Origin: Hexactinellida sp. DTS-2022
Taxonomy: Eukaryota > Porifera > Hexactinellida
Assembly (NCBI GenBank): GCA_028753945.1
Contig: JAPNXP010000001.1
Location: 16,234,501 to 16,298,500, forward strand
Length of the DNA stretch: 64,000 nt
Direction: 5' to 3'
The notes below the pieces were generated by a model. It saw only the letters and a list, made by a program, of their open reading frames with translations. It did not search any database and was not told the DNA's origin. Numbering within the stretch: the first letter of the stretch is position 1; each line of letters begins with the position of its first letter. The position numbers were made by a program, and so were the translations under genes. Shown here piece after piece: positions 10,338 through 22,576 of the stretch.

Positions 10338-11195
10338 ACATAAATGGCTTCCAAATAGCAGCACACTGAATTGAGTAAGTGTAATTTACAAGTCACAGGC
10401 TAGGCTTTAACATAGTTAATCGGTCAAAGTGGAGTCAAAGTGGGAATATCGAAAGTTCAATTCAATGACATTTGTTATACTATAATAGAATAGAATCTAT
10501 CACTGAGTGTCTAATACGAAATAAGCTGTCCCCTAAAGTAAGTGTTCCTTCTCCAGGGGAAGATTACTTCAAAGTAATTTGTCCTTCTTTGTACTTTACT
10601 GTACAATATATTTACACTGTAACAGTGATTTCTAGTCAACAATAAAAAATGACCAGCTTTCCCCCAACATAATATAAATTAAATGATACTAACAATTTTA
10701 ATTTCTATAACGCCCACAAACAATACTGGGTCCGCCAATGGAAGTTATCTACATCAACCGACCAAAAGTAAATGAACTATACTTATTTAAACCAGACAAA
10801 ATATGCTTATTAATGGCTGTTTAAAACCCTGGATCTGCCACAATTTCAAATTTAGTGTGCTGCTGAAACGTATATGTTGCAATAGGGTGCCGCCAGCACA
10901 AAAAAGTTGGGATTGGGAACCATTGCTCGAAGTCAAATATAAATGCGGTTTCAAAAACCTATAACTTTAAATACAATACTGACTAACAGACAAACAAACA
11001 AACAGAATCATTGGATCTAACAATATAGATAGTATATACTAAACGTAGATTAATCTGATTTTTGTAAAGCTGAATCTCTAGAATAGTAGTATACGTAAAT
11101 GACGATATTTAGTGATTTTTATTAGTAACCATAAAATTCGTTTTACAAACTGAACAACTTGTTTGAATCTATTCTGTATCGCAGAAAACAATTTT
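10338..11195. repeat. Shared 3' flank of the zinc-finger gene units
   Basis: Non-coding sequence lying downstream of minus-strand zinc-finger genes. Related copies occur at about 25460-27250, 29760-31000, 32390-32950, 37838-38687 and 62280-62840. It contains a hAT-like terminus in reverse orientation (CAGTGGTTCCCAATCCCAAC read on the minus strand) and a tail ..atgcggtttctaaaac..(caaa)n... The copy here is nearly identical to 37838-38687. Confidence 0.75.
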
Positions 11196-11704
11196 TTATG
11201 CCCTCTGTTTTCTGTAAGTAACATGCAATGGTATGTTTTCCCGTAAGTGGATGAGAGCATGTCTCTTGAGGTGACTCGCCGTAGAAAACTTCTTATTGCA
11301 CGTGATACAGGTGTAGAAATTCTTCACGATGTGAGAACTCATGTGAACCGACAGATTATAAGCTGTATAAAACATCTTATTACATAGGAAGCATTCGTAA
11401 GACATCTTTCTCGTGTGAGTAAGGACATGTCTCGTGCAATTGGATTTAACTGAGAACTTCTTAATACAGAGAGTACAAGGGAAAGGCCTTTCACCGGTGT
11501 GAGTACGTTTGTGAATCGTCAAACTACAGGAGTTAGTAAACCTTCTCTCACAGAAAGTACATTTATACGGTTTCTCTCTTGTATGAGTGAGGACATGTCT
11601 ATTCAGAGAATTTTTATCCGAGAACTTCTTAATACAGAGAGTACAAGGGAAAGGCCTCTCATCAGTGTCAGTTCGTTTGTGCATGGTCAAACTATTATTT
11701 TGAG

Positions 11705-14700
11705 ATGGATGTGAAGTTAGCAGCAAGTCCAGCAGCAAAAAGTGAGCACGATGCATCTGGTTATAACTCCACTCTACCATAGGCTGTGGGGCTAAAATTA
11801 ATACCACAGCTCTATCCCCGATGTAGGTTTATGAAATTTCAATTTTTAGTCTCTAACACCCAAAACCACTTGACAGTGACAGTGCAAAAATTACCCTTTT
11901 TCACTAGATAACCCACATCCAATTTGAGTGAGCACGATACACCTGGTTATAACTCCACTATACCATTGCTTGGCGGGCTGAAATTTATACCACAGCTTTA
12001 TCCCCGATGTAGGTTTACGCTATTTCAATTTTTAGCCTCTAACATCCAAAACCACTTGACAGTGACAGTGCAAAAATTACCCTTTTTCACTGGATAATTA
12101 TCCCACATCCAATTTGAGTGAGCACGATGCATCTGGTTATAACTACACTATACCATTGCTTGGCGGGCTGAAATTTATACCACAGCTCTATCCCCGATGT
12201 AGGTTTACGCTATTTCAATTTTTAGTCTCTAACATCCAAAACCACTTGACAGTGACAGTGCAAAAATGACCCATTTTCACTAGATAATTATCCCACATCC
12301 AAATTGAGTGAGCACGATGCATCTGGTTATAACTCCACTCTACTATAGGCTGGCGGGCTGAAATTGATGCCACAGCTCTATTTCCGATGTAGGTTTATAC
12401 TATTTCAAAAAACATGTATCAATTTTCATCCCATAATGACTAATCATATTTACGAGTGTGAAGTTGGCGCAGTATTCAACTGAGCACAGATCAAATCCAA
12501 ATTTGAGGCCCTTCCCACAGTTGGATTTGGCCAAAAATTACACCCCTTAAAGGGGAGATACGGACATTTTTGATTCTGGATAAAAATCTTATAATTTTTA
12601 TTTTTTGTATTTATTTAAAAAAATTATGTCTGAGCACTAAAAAAAATTATTTTTGACAACAATTTTTCGAAAATGAAGTTAAAACTTTGCAAACTTTGCA
12701 TACATGTTTGTGAGTAAGGGACGTTTCTTATTTCAAAATATTTCAAAAAAATATCAATATTCCTATGAGATACAATTGAAATAATTTTGCACTTATTCAT
12801 TGATCACGTCAGTAGACTCAGTACCCTTATAATACATTTTCAACTGAGCATGCTTCAAGTTATAATTTTAGACACTTCTCATTGTTGGAACGGGACAAAA
12901 ATAGTGTCATTCAATGGAGGAGACGTTTGTATTTCAAAAATATATATATTGATTACAATTGTTTTTGCACTTAATGATCCATTAAAAAATTCGAATAATT
13001 TAGAAAACATGCTTGGCTTTATTTTTAGTAAACCTGAAAATGTTGATTTTCCAATTATTAATGCATTTGAAAAAGATACAAAATTATTTTATAGTAGAAA
13101 TTGTTTCGGCGAGTTTTATATAGATAGAGAAGAGTTAAATAGCATAGTTACATAGATGATGATGGTAAATATCGATTGAATATAGAATGGACTAGTCTAA
13201 TTGCTAAAAGTTTTTCAGAAATAAATTCAATTTGTGTTTTAAAGTTTAAACATTATTGGTTCAAAAAAATGTGATAGTAGGAAATTTAAATCCTCGTTTT
13301 TCCAAACTTGGGCAGTATGTAAATTCTCTAATTGTTTTTCTGTAACTTTTTCAATTGAGAATGATTTTAATTCAATAGATTATAATGCTTAGCTATCGGC
13401 TATCATTCCAATGGTGATATTTCGTTAGAACATGCAAATAATAAAACTACTCATGCACGTCACATTAATGCATGTGAAAGGAAAAAAATGGGGTAACAAT
13501 TAATTAATATTTCAGCAAGTAATATTTTTAATAGACAATTATATTGGAAAAGAATATCGAGGCATTCAAAAGGGGTAATTTCTCTAATCTAAAATCCCGA
13601 CAAACTTTGTGAAGAATTAAATCAGACATGAACTCTATAGATAGGTCTCCAATGACGATATAATAGATATTTTGGAAACTGAAATACTTTTCCGTTTAGA
13701 GTTACCTGACGATCAAATACCGGTTACATTAAATATATGGTACAAGATCCATTTATTATTAATGTATATACCTTAAAAAAGATAGAAGTTTTTAAATTCT
13801 TAAAAAATAAAAATATTGTACTGAATATCGACGCCACGAGTTCTATTATTAAAGTGCCATCAATATGTGCAAAATCGATATACTATTATGCTCTTACTTT
13901 ACAGCACCCTGAATTTTGCACGAGCCCTGTACCTGTTGCAGAAATGATAAGTAGTGCCCAGGGATTCTCCGAAATAACTCCTTTTTTAAATAAATGGATT
14001 TTAACTAGTAAGCTAATTCTCCATAAGATATAAATATTGACCAAGTTGAAATGGACTATAGTTAACCATTAATGCATAGTACATGTTTAGCATTCAATAA
14101 ACAAAGTATATCCATATATATTTATCTAAATGCTGGGAAATTGTAAACTGTAAAACCAATGCAAATTTTAAATTTACCAACTGTATTGCATCTCCTTCGA
14201 CACACATAATCCAAGTATTAGTTACAAATTAGCTAAGAATTATAAAATTGATAAACGACTCAAACAGTTAGTGCTACATGCATGCGGTACTATGGTACAA
14301 AACAAATTCAAACATCGACGAAATAAATATTGTTTTTGCATCCCTGTGTGTTTTAATGACAACTGAATCAATGTTACCCCCAGTTACTAAGAGTTTGTTA
14401 GATTTAGAAAGTATAGTTAAAGACGATAACCCTGAAAATTTTGAAAAGGATACCTATATAAAAACTTCCCCTTTTGGGAGACATTTTGAGGGGATCTACA
14501 GTGAAATCTGTGCTAAAGTTTTAAAACTAAAACAATTGACATCTAACAAAAATTATGTTATTACCCACAAATCCTAGAATATATCTTAACTTATTATATG
14601 CCATTGCTCTCCCTCATCTTACATACAAAAGTTATTCTGTATTAGGTATTGTCTGTGAGGTATTGTGTATTATTAATACATCAGTTGTCTTTGTATGAAA

Positions 14701-16200
14701 TAGTATTTTTAAAAATAATAATAATTTAGAGTTTTGAATGCAGTATAAATGTTGAGCAGAAAATACGAGAACTAGGCTGTATATAATTGACTATGGCAAA
14801 GACAAATTGGAAACGCTAAACTATAATAAATCATTATCGAATTATTACCAAATAGATGAATACTTTAGCACATGTGCTTGTTCACTCGATCAATATAGAA
14901 ATATATAATCTGAAGTAAATAGATGTTAAACTTTGCCAAGCTCTATCTCATAGGAATATTGATATTTTTTTGAAATATTTTGAAATAAGAAACGTCCCTT
15001 ACTCACAAACATGTATGCAAAGTTTGCAAAGTTTTAACTTCATTTTCGAAAAATTGTTGTCAAAAATAATTTTTTTTAGTGCTCAGACATAATTTTTAAA
15101 ATAAATACAAAAAATAAAAATTATAAGATTTTTATCCAGAATCAAAAATGTCCGTATCTCCCCTTTAAGGGGTGTAATTTTTGGCCAAATCCAACTGTGG
15201 GAAGGGCCTCAAATTTGGATTTGATCTGTGCTCAGTTGAATACTGCGCCAACTTCACACTCGTAAATATGATTAGTCATTATGGGATGAAAATTGATACA
15301 TGTTTTTTGAAATAGTATAAACCTACATCGGAAATAGAGCTGTGGCATCAATTTCAGCCCGCCAGCCTATAGTAGAGTGTAGCTATAACCAGATGCATCG
15401 TGCTCACTCAAATTGGATGTGGGATAATTATCCAGTGAAAAAGGGTAATTTTTGCACTGTCACTGTCAAGTGGTTTTGGATGTTAGAGGCTAAAAATTGA
15501 AATAGCGTAAACCTACATCGGGGATAAAGCTGTGGTATAAATTTCAGCCCGCCAAGCAATGGTATAGTGTAGCTATAACCAGATGCATCGTGCTCACTCA
15601 ATTTGGATGTGGGATAATTATCTAGTGAAAAAGGGTAATTTTTGCATTGTCACTGTCAAGTGGTTTTGGATGTTAGAGACTAAAAATTGAAATAGCGTAA
15701 ACCTACATCGGGGATAGAGCTGTGGTATAAATTTCAGCCCGCCAAGCAATGGTATAGTGTAGCTATAACCAGATGCATCGTGCTCACTCAAATTGGATGT
15801 GGGATAATTATCCAGTGAAAAAGGGTAATTTTTGCACTGTCACTGTCAAGTGGTTTTGGATGTTAGAGGCTAAAAATTGAAATAGCGTAAACCTACATCG
15901 GGGATAAAGCTGTGGTATAAATTTCAGCCCGCCAAGCAATGGTATAGTGTAGCTATAACCAGATGCATCGTGCTCACTCAATTTGGATGTGGGTTATCTA
16001 GTGAAAAAGGGTAATTTTTGCACTGTCACTGTCAAGTGGTTTTGGGTGTTAGAGACTAAAAATTGAAATTTCATAAACCTACATCGGGGATAGAGCTGTG
16101 GTATTAATTTTAGCCCCACAGCCTATGGTAGAGTGGAGTTATAACCAGATGCATCGTGCTCACTTTTTGCTGCTGGACTTGCTGCTAACTTCACATCCAT
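11705..16200. mobile_element. Mutator-like (MULE) element with foldback-type long inverted repeats
   Basis: The 4496-bp element is flanked by the perfect 9-bp duplication TATTTTGAG (11696-11704, 16201-16209). The empty site is at 39188-39196 in the paralogous gene. Both ends start ATGGATGTGAAGTTAGCAGC. The inverted arms exceed 1 kb (about 11705-12770 and 14947-16200) and consist largely of tandem units of about 190 bp beginning GTGAGCACGATGCAT: four in the left arm, five in the right. The 9-bp duplication is typical of Mutator elements. Long arms built of tandem repeats recall the Drosophila foldback/NOF group, also a Mutator branch. The core is AT-rich and carries decayed transposase pieces. 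Confidence 0.88.
12787..14577 (+). pseudogene. Decayed transposase of the Mutator-like element
   Basis: Three open pieces remain at 12787-13155, 13737-14033 and 14278-14577, separated by stops and frame changes. The middle piece reads NIVLNIDATSSIIKVPS, then YYYALTLQHPE and PVAEMISSAQGFSEITPFLNKW. This pattern (a DAT motif followed by a YYYAL strand and PVAEMIS) resembles the RNase H-like core of Mutator/NOF-type transposases, the Asp being a likely catalytic residue. I recognise it by motif only. The coding capacity is broken, so the element would need a transposase supplied elsewhere. Confidence 0.6.
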
Positions 16201-16445
16201 TATTTTGAGCAAACCTTTTCCACATGACATAATGTGTATTTATACGGTTTCTCTCTGACGTGGGTAAGATTATGAGTCTTCAGACTGCTTTGATTGGGAA
16301 ACCTCTTCTTGCAAACAACACAACGTGAGATTTCAGTATCAAATGATAATGTATTGTTAGTGTGCTTCTTCCAGTAAAAAACGTAATACAGTAGATGTCG
16401 GATATAAGCACACCGGTTATAAGAACATATCGGATATAAGCACAC

Positions 16446-18087
16446 TATGTTGGAAAACGGTTGACATATACCCTCTATATTTTATGTCGGTTATAAGAAC
16501 ATGTCGGTTATGAGCACATCAAGTGCAGTTCCCGACGATGTGCTTATAATTTTTTTCTATTTATACCTGGATCCCAGGGCATCTATGTCATATTATTAAG
16601 TTAATTAAAATTTAGATTTATAACTCAATTCAAATTTTCAGCTGATTTAAATTATTACTAGCGTGCTTCGCTTGCTAGGTCGTTTCGCGGCAGAACATAC
16701 ACCAACCGCTTTGCGGTTATGTGTGTTTTATTTACTTCTAACATTGATTATGAAGCGTAAATAGGCCTAACGCTAGTGCACTCGAATTTTTTCCAATGTT
16801 GATCAATTTATTATAGCGACTAATTTTTTCAATTCTTGATCAGGGGCTTGAGGATGGATCACATGTTATCCCTGAAATTGCTTTGGCACTTTATGATAAA
16901 GATTCTTTTCTAGGCGTTTTAGGCCTGCGGGGCCTATGAAATTCGCCGAAATTCATCACCTTCAGAGGGTCTGTAACACTGCAATCAGGCTTGTGGCTGA
17001 TTAAGATTACAATCGTAATCGATTGTAATCGATTACAACATTTCCTGTAATCGTAATCACTCACTAGTAATCAGCCCCAGGTCTTACTGCAATAGCTTAT
17101 ATTTTATCCCTAATCGCTGTACCGGGGCTCTACAGTTCAAATATATAGGTTCACGTCAAAAAATCCAAGAATATATCAAATTTAGGGATTAGGGCCATAT
17201 AAGTGAGCTGAAAGGTAGGGGAGTACGCTATGAAAATATATTACTATGGAAAATTCTACTTTAGGATATTTTTGTTATTACTCGGCCAGGGTTCTAAAAA
17301 ATGAGTGTAAAATTAAGGCGCATTAATTTTGGTCATTCATATCTAATCGCATAGGCATCATTAATGGGGGGGGCAGGGGGGTCAGGCCCCCCTAGTTTTT
17401 AAACTGGGGGGGCGAGTGGGTTAATTAATTAAGACTTAAAAAAAGCACGTGTTTCGAATATCTATTGTTCACCAAATATTTACACACCTTAATTTACTTT
17501 CCTTAACTTCTACACGCCTTAATTTTTTTCCATCTAATAAATTTATTTACTAGCCTTAATTTTTTTCTGGCACCCATGAATAATTTTACTCGCCTTAAAT
17601 TTTATATTTCGCTTTTTTCATCTATCATACTTGCCATCTGTTTTTTCTTAATACTAAAAAAAAAACAAGGCTTATGGCAAGTAAAAAATTAAGGCGTGTA
17701 AAACTCTAATTACTCCTATTAGTGAGATAGCTTCTTATCTATATGTGAAATTTAGGTTTAACACTTAGCTCATGTATATTTTGAATTATGACCATTTTAT
17801 CACAGTGTTTTGTCAGTTCTGTGGGATTTTAAAACTTCAGGGGTCTCAAATATCGAATAATATATTATATAAGAACCCAATTTGTGGATACAGACATCCA
17901 AGTATCAAATGCGCACAAACTGAGAAGTTAGAAGACTCGATCCAATCATTATTCGAAAAGTTATGGCCATGATTATTCTGATTTTTGCAAAACCTGAATC
18001 TCTAGAATACTATACGTAAATGAGATATTTAGTAGTATTTATTAGTAATCATAAAATTCCTTTTACAAACTGAAAAAATTGTTGTAT
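16446..18087. other. Non-coding upstream flank, duplicated at 39434-41000
   Basis: Holds a MITE starting TACAGTAGATGTCGGATATAAG (16387), half a foldback element around 16660-16760 (accaaccgctttgcggtt), a short palindromic run of cgattgtaatcgatt near 17020, and repeated 'cgccttaattt' phrases 17300-17700. It is nearly identical to 39434-41000 except for a G-rich stretch 17360-17410 absent there. At about 17970 the duplication ends and the 3' flank of the next zinc-finger gene begins. A 66-codon ORF at 17772 has a diverged partner at 40807, but nothing supports a function. Confidence 0.6.
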
Positions 18088-19188
18088 CTATTCTGTATCG
18101 CAGAAAACAAATTTGGATGCCCTCTGTTTTTCCCGTAAGTGGATGAGAGCATGTCTCTTGAGGTGACTCGCCGTAGAAAACTTCTTATTGCACGTGATAC
18201 AGGTGTATAATTTCTCCACAATGTGAGAACTCATGTGAACCGATAGAATAGAAGCTGTATGAAACATCTTATTACATAGGAAACATTCGTAGGACCTCTC
18301 TCTGGTGTGAGTAAGGACATGTCTCGATAGAACGGTTTTAGATGAGAACTTCTTAATACAGAGAGTACATGGGAAAGGCCTTTCACCGGTGTGAGTACGT
18401 TTGTGAATCGTCAAGTGGGAGGTGCAAGTAAACATTTTCTCACATAAAGTACATTTATACGGTTTCTCTCCGGTGTGAGTAAGGACATGTTTGGTCAGAG
18501 AGGTTTTATATGAGAACTTCTTAATACAGAGAGTACAAGGGTATGGCCTTTCACCGGTGTGAGTACGTTTGTGAACCGTCAAACTGGAGGAGTATGCAAA
18601 CTTTTTCTCACATAAAGTACACTTATACGGTTTCTCTCCGGTGTGAGTAAGGACATGTCTGTTAAGAGAGCTTTCATCTGAGAACTTCTTAATACAGAGA
18701 GTACAAGGGAAAGGCTTCTCACCAGTATGAGTATGGACGTGTTTATTCAGATATCTTTTATCTGAGAACTGCTTTATACATAAAGTACATGGGAAAGGCC
18801 TCTTATTAGTATGAGTATGGAGATGTCTGTTCAGAGAGCTTTTAAATGAGAACTTCTTTATACAGAAAGTACACGGGAAAGGCCTCTTATTAGTATGAGT
18901 ATGGACATGTCTGTTCAGAGAGCTTTTAACTGAGAACTTCTTAATACAGAAAGTACATGGGAACGGCCTCTCACCAGTGTGAGTAAGGACATGTCTGTTA
19001 AGATTACCTTTTTGTGAGAACTTCTTAACACAGAAAGTACATGGGAAAGGCCTCTTACCAGTATGAGTAAGGACATGTTTGTTTAGAGAGCTTTTATCTG
19101 AGAACTTCTTCATACAGAGAGTACATGGGAAAGGCCTCTTACTAGTATGAGTTCGTTTGTGTATCGTCAAACTATTAATTTGAGCCAT
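18088..19188 (-). CDS. C2H2 zinc-finger protein, 12 fingers (366 aa)
   Basis: An uninterrupted minus-strand frame from ATG at 19188. It starts [14 protein letters not shown], the second half of a finger lacking its cysteines, then has 12 complete C-x2-C...H-x3-H fingers joined by TGERPF/TGEKPY-type linkers. Fingers 1-6 are mostly [16 protein letters not shown] types; 7 and 9 are [16 protein letters not shown]; the last two are the array-wide CFLCNKMF and CITCNKKF fingers, followed by a tail ending FVFCDTE. Tandem linkers of this kind mark DNA-binding nuclear proteins. This is the largest and apparently intact member here. The half finger at the start shows the 5' end was lost or an upstream exon is used; a TTTCCTTAG acceptor-like site lies about 20 bp upstream. 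Targets unknown. Confidence 0.85.
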   Translation of the reverse strand: MAQINSLTIHKRTHTSKRPFPCTLCMKKFSDKSSLNKHVLTHTGKRPFPCTFCVKKFSQKGNLNRHVLTHTGERPFPCTFCIKKFSVKSSLNRHVHTHTNKRPFPCTFCIKKFSFKSSLNRHLHTHTNKRPFPCTLCIKQFSDKRYLNKHVHTHTGEKPFPCTLCIKKFSDESSLNRHVLTHTGEKPYKCTLCEKKFAYSSSLTVHKRTHTGERPYPCTLCIKKFSYKTSLTKHVLTHTGEKPYKCTLCEKMFTCTSHLTIHKRTHTGERPFPCTLCIKKFSSKTVLSRHVLTHTRERSYECFLCNKMFHTASILSVHMSSHIVEKLYTCITCNKKFSTASHLKRHALIHLREKQRASKFVFCDTE

Positions 19189-19279
19189 AGCATTCTATAT
19201 TCTAAGGAAATGTCACGGTTGAATGGACTTGGACCATGGATGAACTAGTATAGTTATCGATTTTATTTAATAATTACAT

Positions 19280-19390
19280 TACATGCAAATTTAAATTAAC
19301 AGCATTTATCACGCTTGGGACCCGAGAAGCGGGTGCTAATAAAGTAATAGTGCTAATAGGGAAGTTGCTAATAAGCAAACTCCACGTGAG
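19280..19390. repeat. Fragment of a pogo-like MITE
   Basis: The sequence aacagcatttatcacgcttggga...gctaataagcaaactccacg matches the right half of the MITE at 30749-30910. Its left end is missing. It is joined directly to the tandem-repeat element that follows. Confidence 0.6.
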
Positions 19391-20250
19391 TTGACTGAAT
19401 TAGACCGAAAATCTAGGCAGAAAATCTGATTTTCTAAGACTGGAATAAGACCGAATGGAATAAGACCGAAAAAAAATCAGGACTGGAATAAGACCGAATG
19501 GAATAAGACCGAAAATAATGAGTACTGGAATAAGACCGAATGGAATAAGACCGAAAAAAAATCAATACTGGAATAAGACCGAATGGAATAAGACCGAAAA
19601 AAATCAGTACTGGAATAAGACCGAATGGAATAAGACCGAAAAAAAATCAGTACTGGAATAAAACCGAATAATATAAGGACTACTCTGAAATACGTATCTA
19701 TTGGTAAGAATAAAAGTGAAACCTAGACTTTCTAAGCGTGAATTATGGTTCATTGAGAAAACACCCGACTATGTGATTAATGGAGAAAATACTCGCCTTT
19801 TTAAGTGTGATATATGTATCATGGAGAAAACACTGGCCACTCTAATTGTCTTTTATGGAGAATGGTTAAAACGCTCGCCTTTCTAAGTGTCTAATATTGA
19901 TCAGGGTGAAAAGCAGCCCTTATATTTTTTCGGTCTTATTCCATTCGGTCATATTCCAGTATTGATTTTTTTTCGGTCTTATTCCATTCGGTCTTATTCC
20001 AGTACTGATTTTTTTTCGGTCTTATTCCATTCGGTCTTATTCCAGTACTGATTTTTTTCGGTCTTATTCCATTCGGTCTTATTCCAGTATTGATTTTTTT
20101 CGGTCTTATTCCATTCGGTCTTATTTCAGTACTGATTTTTTTTCGGTCTTATTCCATTCGGTCGTATTCCAGTACTGATTTCCTTTCGGTCTTATTCCAT
20201 TCGGTCTTATTCCAGTACTGATTTTTTTTCGGTCTTATTCAGGTTTCCCC
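19391..20250. repeat. Element with opposing tandem arrays of 'ggaataagaccgaat'
   Basis: From 19436 to about 19675 a unit of about 50 bp (ctggaataagaccgaatgg + aataagaccg + A-tract) repeats about five times. From about 19930 to 20240 the inverse unit repeats about seven times. The centre (19690-19920) itself has three diverged copies of an 'atggagaaaacactcgcctttctaagtgt' phrase. The 7-bp sequence CTCCACG flanks the whole (19384-19390 and about 20251-20257), and the neighbouring paralogue at 30900 has that site once, so the block was inserted as one mobile unit. No usable ORF. Confidence 0.65.
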
Positions 20251-20653
20251 TCCACGTATGTAGCAATAGGGTGCCGCCAGCACAAAAAGGTTGGGATTGG
20301 GAACCACTGCTCTAAGTGAAATATAAATGCGGTTTCTAAAACCCCATAAATTTAAAATACAATACTGATGAACAAACAAACAAAACGATGGAGTTTTAAA
20401 AATATAGAAATATTCTAATTTAGGCCATGTAAAATAAATAAATTGTTTATCATCCGGATTTTTTCAGAAAATAGGTTGGGCGGACGGGATTTTATTTTTA
20501 TTTTTACTTCCGTTATTATGCAAATAGCCTTATGCCATTATCCTATGCCAAACAATAAATATTAATATTTAATTTACTTAGAAAATCACATGATAATGCC
20601 CAAATAATTAAAGTAATTTCTAAATACAAGACTAATTATACATTAGTACTTTA

Positions 20654-21036
20654 CAGAGACGGAACCGGTCGGAACCTTGAAAGGCCGGTCGAACATTGAC
20701 CGGCCGGTCGAACCCTGACCGGCCGGTCGAACCCTGACCAGCCGGTCGAGATCTCTATATGATCTATTCCATATTATAATATCATAATTTGTTTTGATTG
20801 AATCTGGCTCCAATAGCCCTTGAGAGCTTAGTAGTCTTAAAGGAAGCTTCCTTAAATGGTCTATGGCCATAATATTTATTCTTAAATTATATGACATGAC
20901 ACTACATTAGATTCTTATTCTATTATTTATAAATTATTGCTAACCATGATTGACCGGTCGACCGGTCGGATCGGGTCAAATTTCCAACTGCACCGGTCGG
21001 GTTGGGTCATGAAAATCCCGACCGGTTCTATCTCTG
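20654..21036. repeat. hAT-type MITE, perfect 8-bp target duplication
   Basis: Ends CAGAGACGGAACCGGTCGG and its inverse with two changes, flanked by GTACTTTA on both sides (20646-20653, 21037-21044). Interior holds ccggccggtcgaac tandem units. A second copy sits at the same paralogous site (31098-31422), and the empty site is present at 61027-61044. The insertion therefore preceded one zinc-finger unit duplication but not another. Confidence 0.85.
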
Positions 21037-21291
21037 GTACTTTACACAAGTTTAGAGCTAATATCTGTACGATTATGTTCATAAAATGACAATAAAATAT
21101 ACTCGGACGGGGGAAAAAATTCGGGACGGACGGAGATGATAAACAAGTTATTTATTTTATATGGCCAAACGTAGATTATTCTGATTTTTGTAAAAGCTGA
21201 AACTCTACAATAGTATACGTAATGTAGATAATTAGTAGTATTTATTAGTAATCATAAAATTCCTTTTACAAACTGAACAAATTGTTTAAAT

Positions 21292-21849
21292 CTATTCTGT
21301 ATCGCAGAAAATAAATTTGTATGCCCTCTGTTTTCTGTGAGTAACATGCAATGGTATGTTTTCCCGTGAGTGTATGAGAGCATGTCTCTTGAGGTGACTC
21401 GCCGTATAAAACTTCTTATTGCACGTGACACAGGTGTATAATTTCTCCACAATGTGAGAATTCATGTGAACCGATAGATTATAAGCTCGACAAAACATCC
21501 TATTACATAGGAAACATTCGTAATACTTCTTTCTGGTGTGAGTAATGACATGTCTCGTGAGATTGGTTTTATCTGACAACTTCTTAATACAGAGAGTACA
21601 AGGGTATGGCCTTTCACTGGTGTGAGTACGTTTGTGAATCGTCAAACTAGAGGTGCAAGTAAACTTTTTCTGACAGAAAGTACATTTATGCGGTTTCTCT
21701 CCTGTGTGAGTAAGGATATGTCTATTAAGAGTACATTTATGCGAGAACTTCTTAATACAGAGAGTACAAGGGAAAGGCCTTTCATCGGTATGAGTACGTT
21801 TGCTCAACGTCAAACTATTATGTTGAGCAAACCTTTTTTCATATGACAT
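21292..21849 (-). CDS. C2H2 zinc-finger protein copy, 5 fingers (185 aa)
   Basis: An open minus-strand frame from ATG at 21849 (MSYEKRFAQHNSLTLSK) with five complete fingers: [32 protein letters not shown] and CVTCNKKF, ending in the FIFCDTE tail. Upstream, 21850-21950 contains a remnant of the leader finger (CVVCKKRF) in another frame and with a deletion around 21865, so the original first finger is lost. The third finger has Leu instead of Phe at the core position. It is probably a shortened member of the array; function unknown. Confidence 0.7.
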   Translation of the reverse strand: MSYEKRFAQHNSLTLSKRTHTDERPFPCTLCIKKFSHKCTLNRHILTHTGEKPHKCTFCQKKFTCTSSLTIHKRTHTSERPYPCTLCIKKLSDKTNLTRHVITHTRKKYYECFLCNRMFCRAYNLSVHMNSHIVEKLYTCVTCNKKFYTASHLKRHALIHSRENIPLHVTHRKQRAYKFIFCDTE

Positions 21850-22010
21850 ATTGTGTATTTATACGGGTGGGTAAAATAATGAGTCTTCAGACTGCTTTGA
21901 TTGGGAAACCTCTTCTTGCAAACAACACAACGTGAGATTTCAGTATCAAATGATTAGGTATTGTTTTTTTCTGAGTTTGTACAAAAATTATCTATACTAT
22001 TAAAACTAAA

Positions 22011-22576
22011 TTAATCTTAAACACGAGCCTTCGGTCTCGGTCGCTCTGCGACGGATCGGCGATACGCACTCTTAAATACGAGCCTTCGGCCTTACTCCTC
22101 ACTAAACCGGTATTATATAGTTGGTAGAAATTATATACATCCCTTTCCATCATTTTTCATACTTTTAACTTGTTTCCTATTATGCACGTTGGAAGCTGGC
22201 TTCTAAGTTCATTTTATTCTTGAATAATTTGTTTTATTACTATTTTTGTAAACAACAACAATAAATATTCATAATTGGAAATGTATAAATGAGAAATTCG
22301 AGATCGGCTGTTTACCTATGAATACCCGTTGAAAGAAAACTTCTAGGTTGATTTTGAATTTTCATTAATTTGTTTACCTATTTTGTGTAAAGTTAACAAC
22401 AACAATAAATATTCATATTATAAATTTATAAATGCGAAATTCGAATCAACATACTTGTCCATTTGAAAGTTAGTTTATATCCCAATATTAATTGCGGTTT
22501 CTATTCCCCCATCACTTTAATACAATCCGGACAGACAAACACACAAACAGCAATCGAGTTTTAATAATAGTACACA
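22011..22576. repeat. Tandem-repeat element with hairpin head and CA-rich tail
   Basis: Head: cgagccttcggtctcggtcgc with small hairpins (gtcgctctgcgac). Body: about two units of roughly 143 bp containing tttcattaatttgtttacctatttt...aacaacaacaataaatattc. Tail: gcggtttctattcccccatcactttaatacaatccgg then (aca)n. The same family forms 46571-48525. A hAT element has inserted in its last bases. Confidence 0.65.

Larger units (their letters stand above)
11196..16445 (-). pseudogene. C2H2 zinc-finger gene copy split by a Mutator-like insertion
   Basis: The 5' part (16445-16201) encodes the leader finger CVVCKKRFPNQSSLKTH, and the 3' part (11704-11196) encodes five C2H2 fingers ending in CFLCNKMF and CITCNKKF types. 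Between them lies a 4.5-kb transposon (11705-16200) with its 9-bp target duplication. The paralogue at 38688-39433 is the same gene without the insertion and is nearly identical. This copy also has a small deletion in the MSCEKRF stretch (reads cacatgacataatg with a missing base). It is therefore dead. Original role presumably sequence-specific nuclear DNA binding. Confidence 0.85.

Noticed and set aside
11499-11714. Plus-strand open frames such as 11499-11714, 21622-21846 and 38991-39215
   Set aside because: Antisense of the zinc-finger coding strand, repeated because the genes are repeated.
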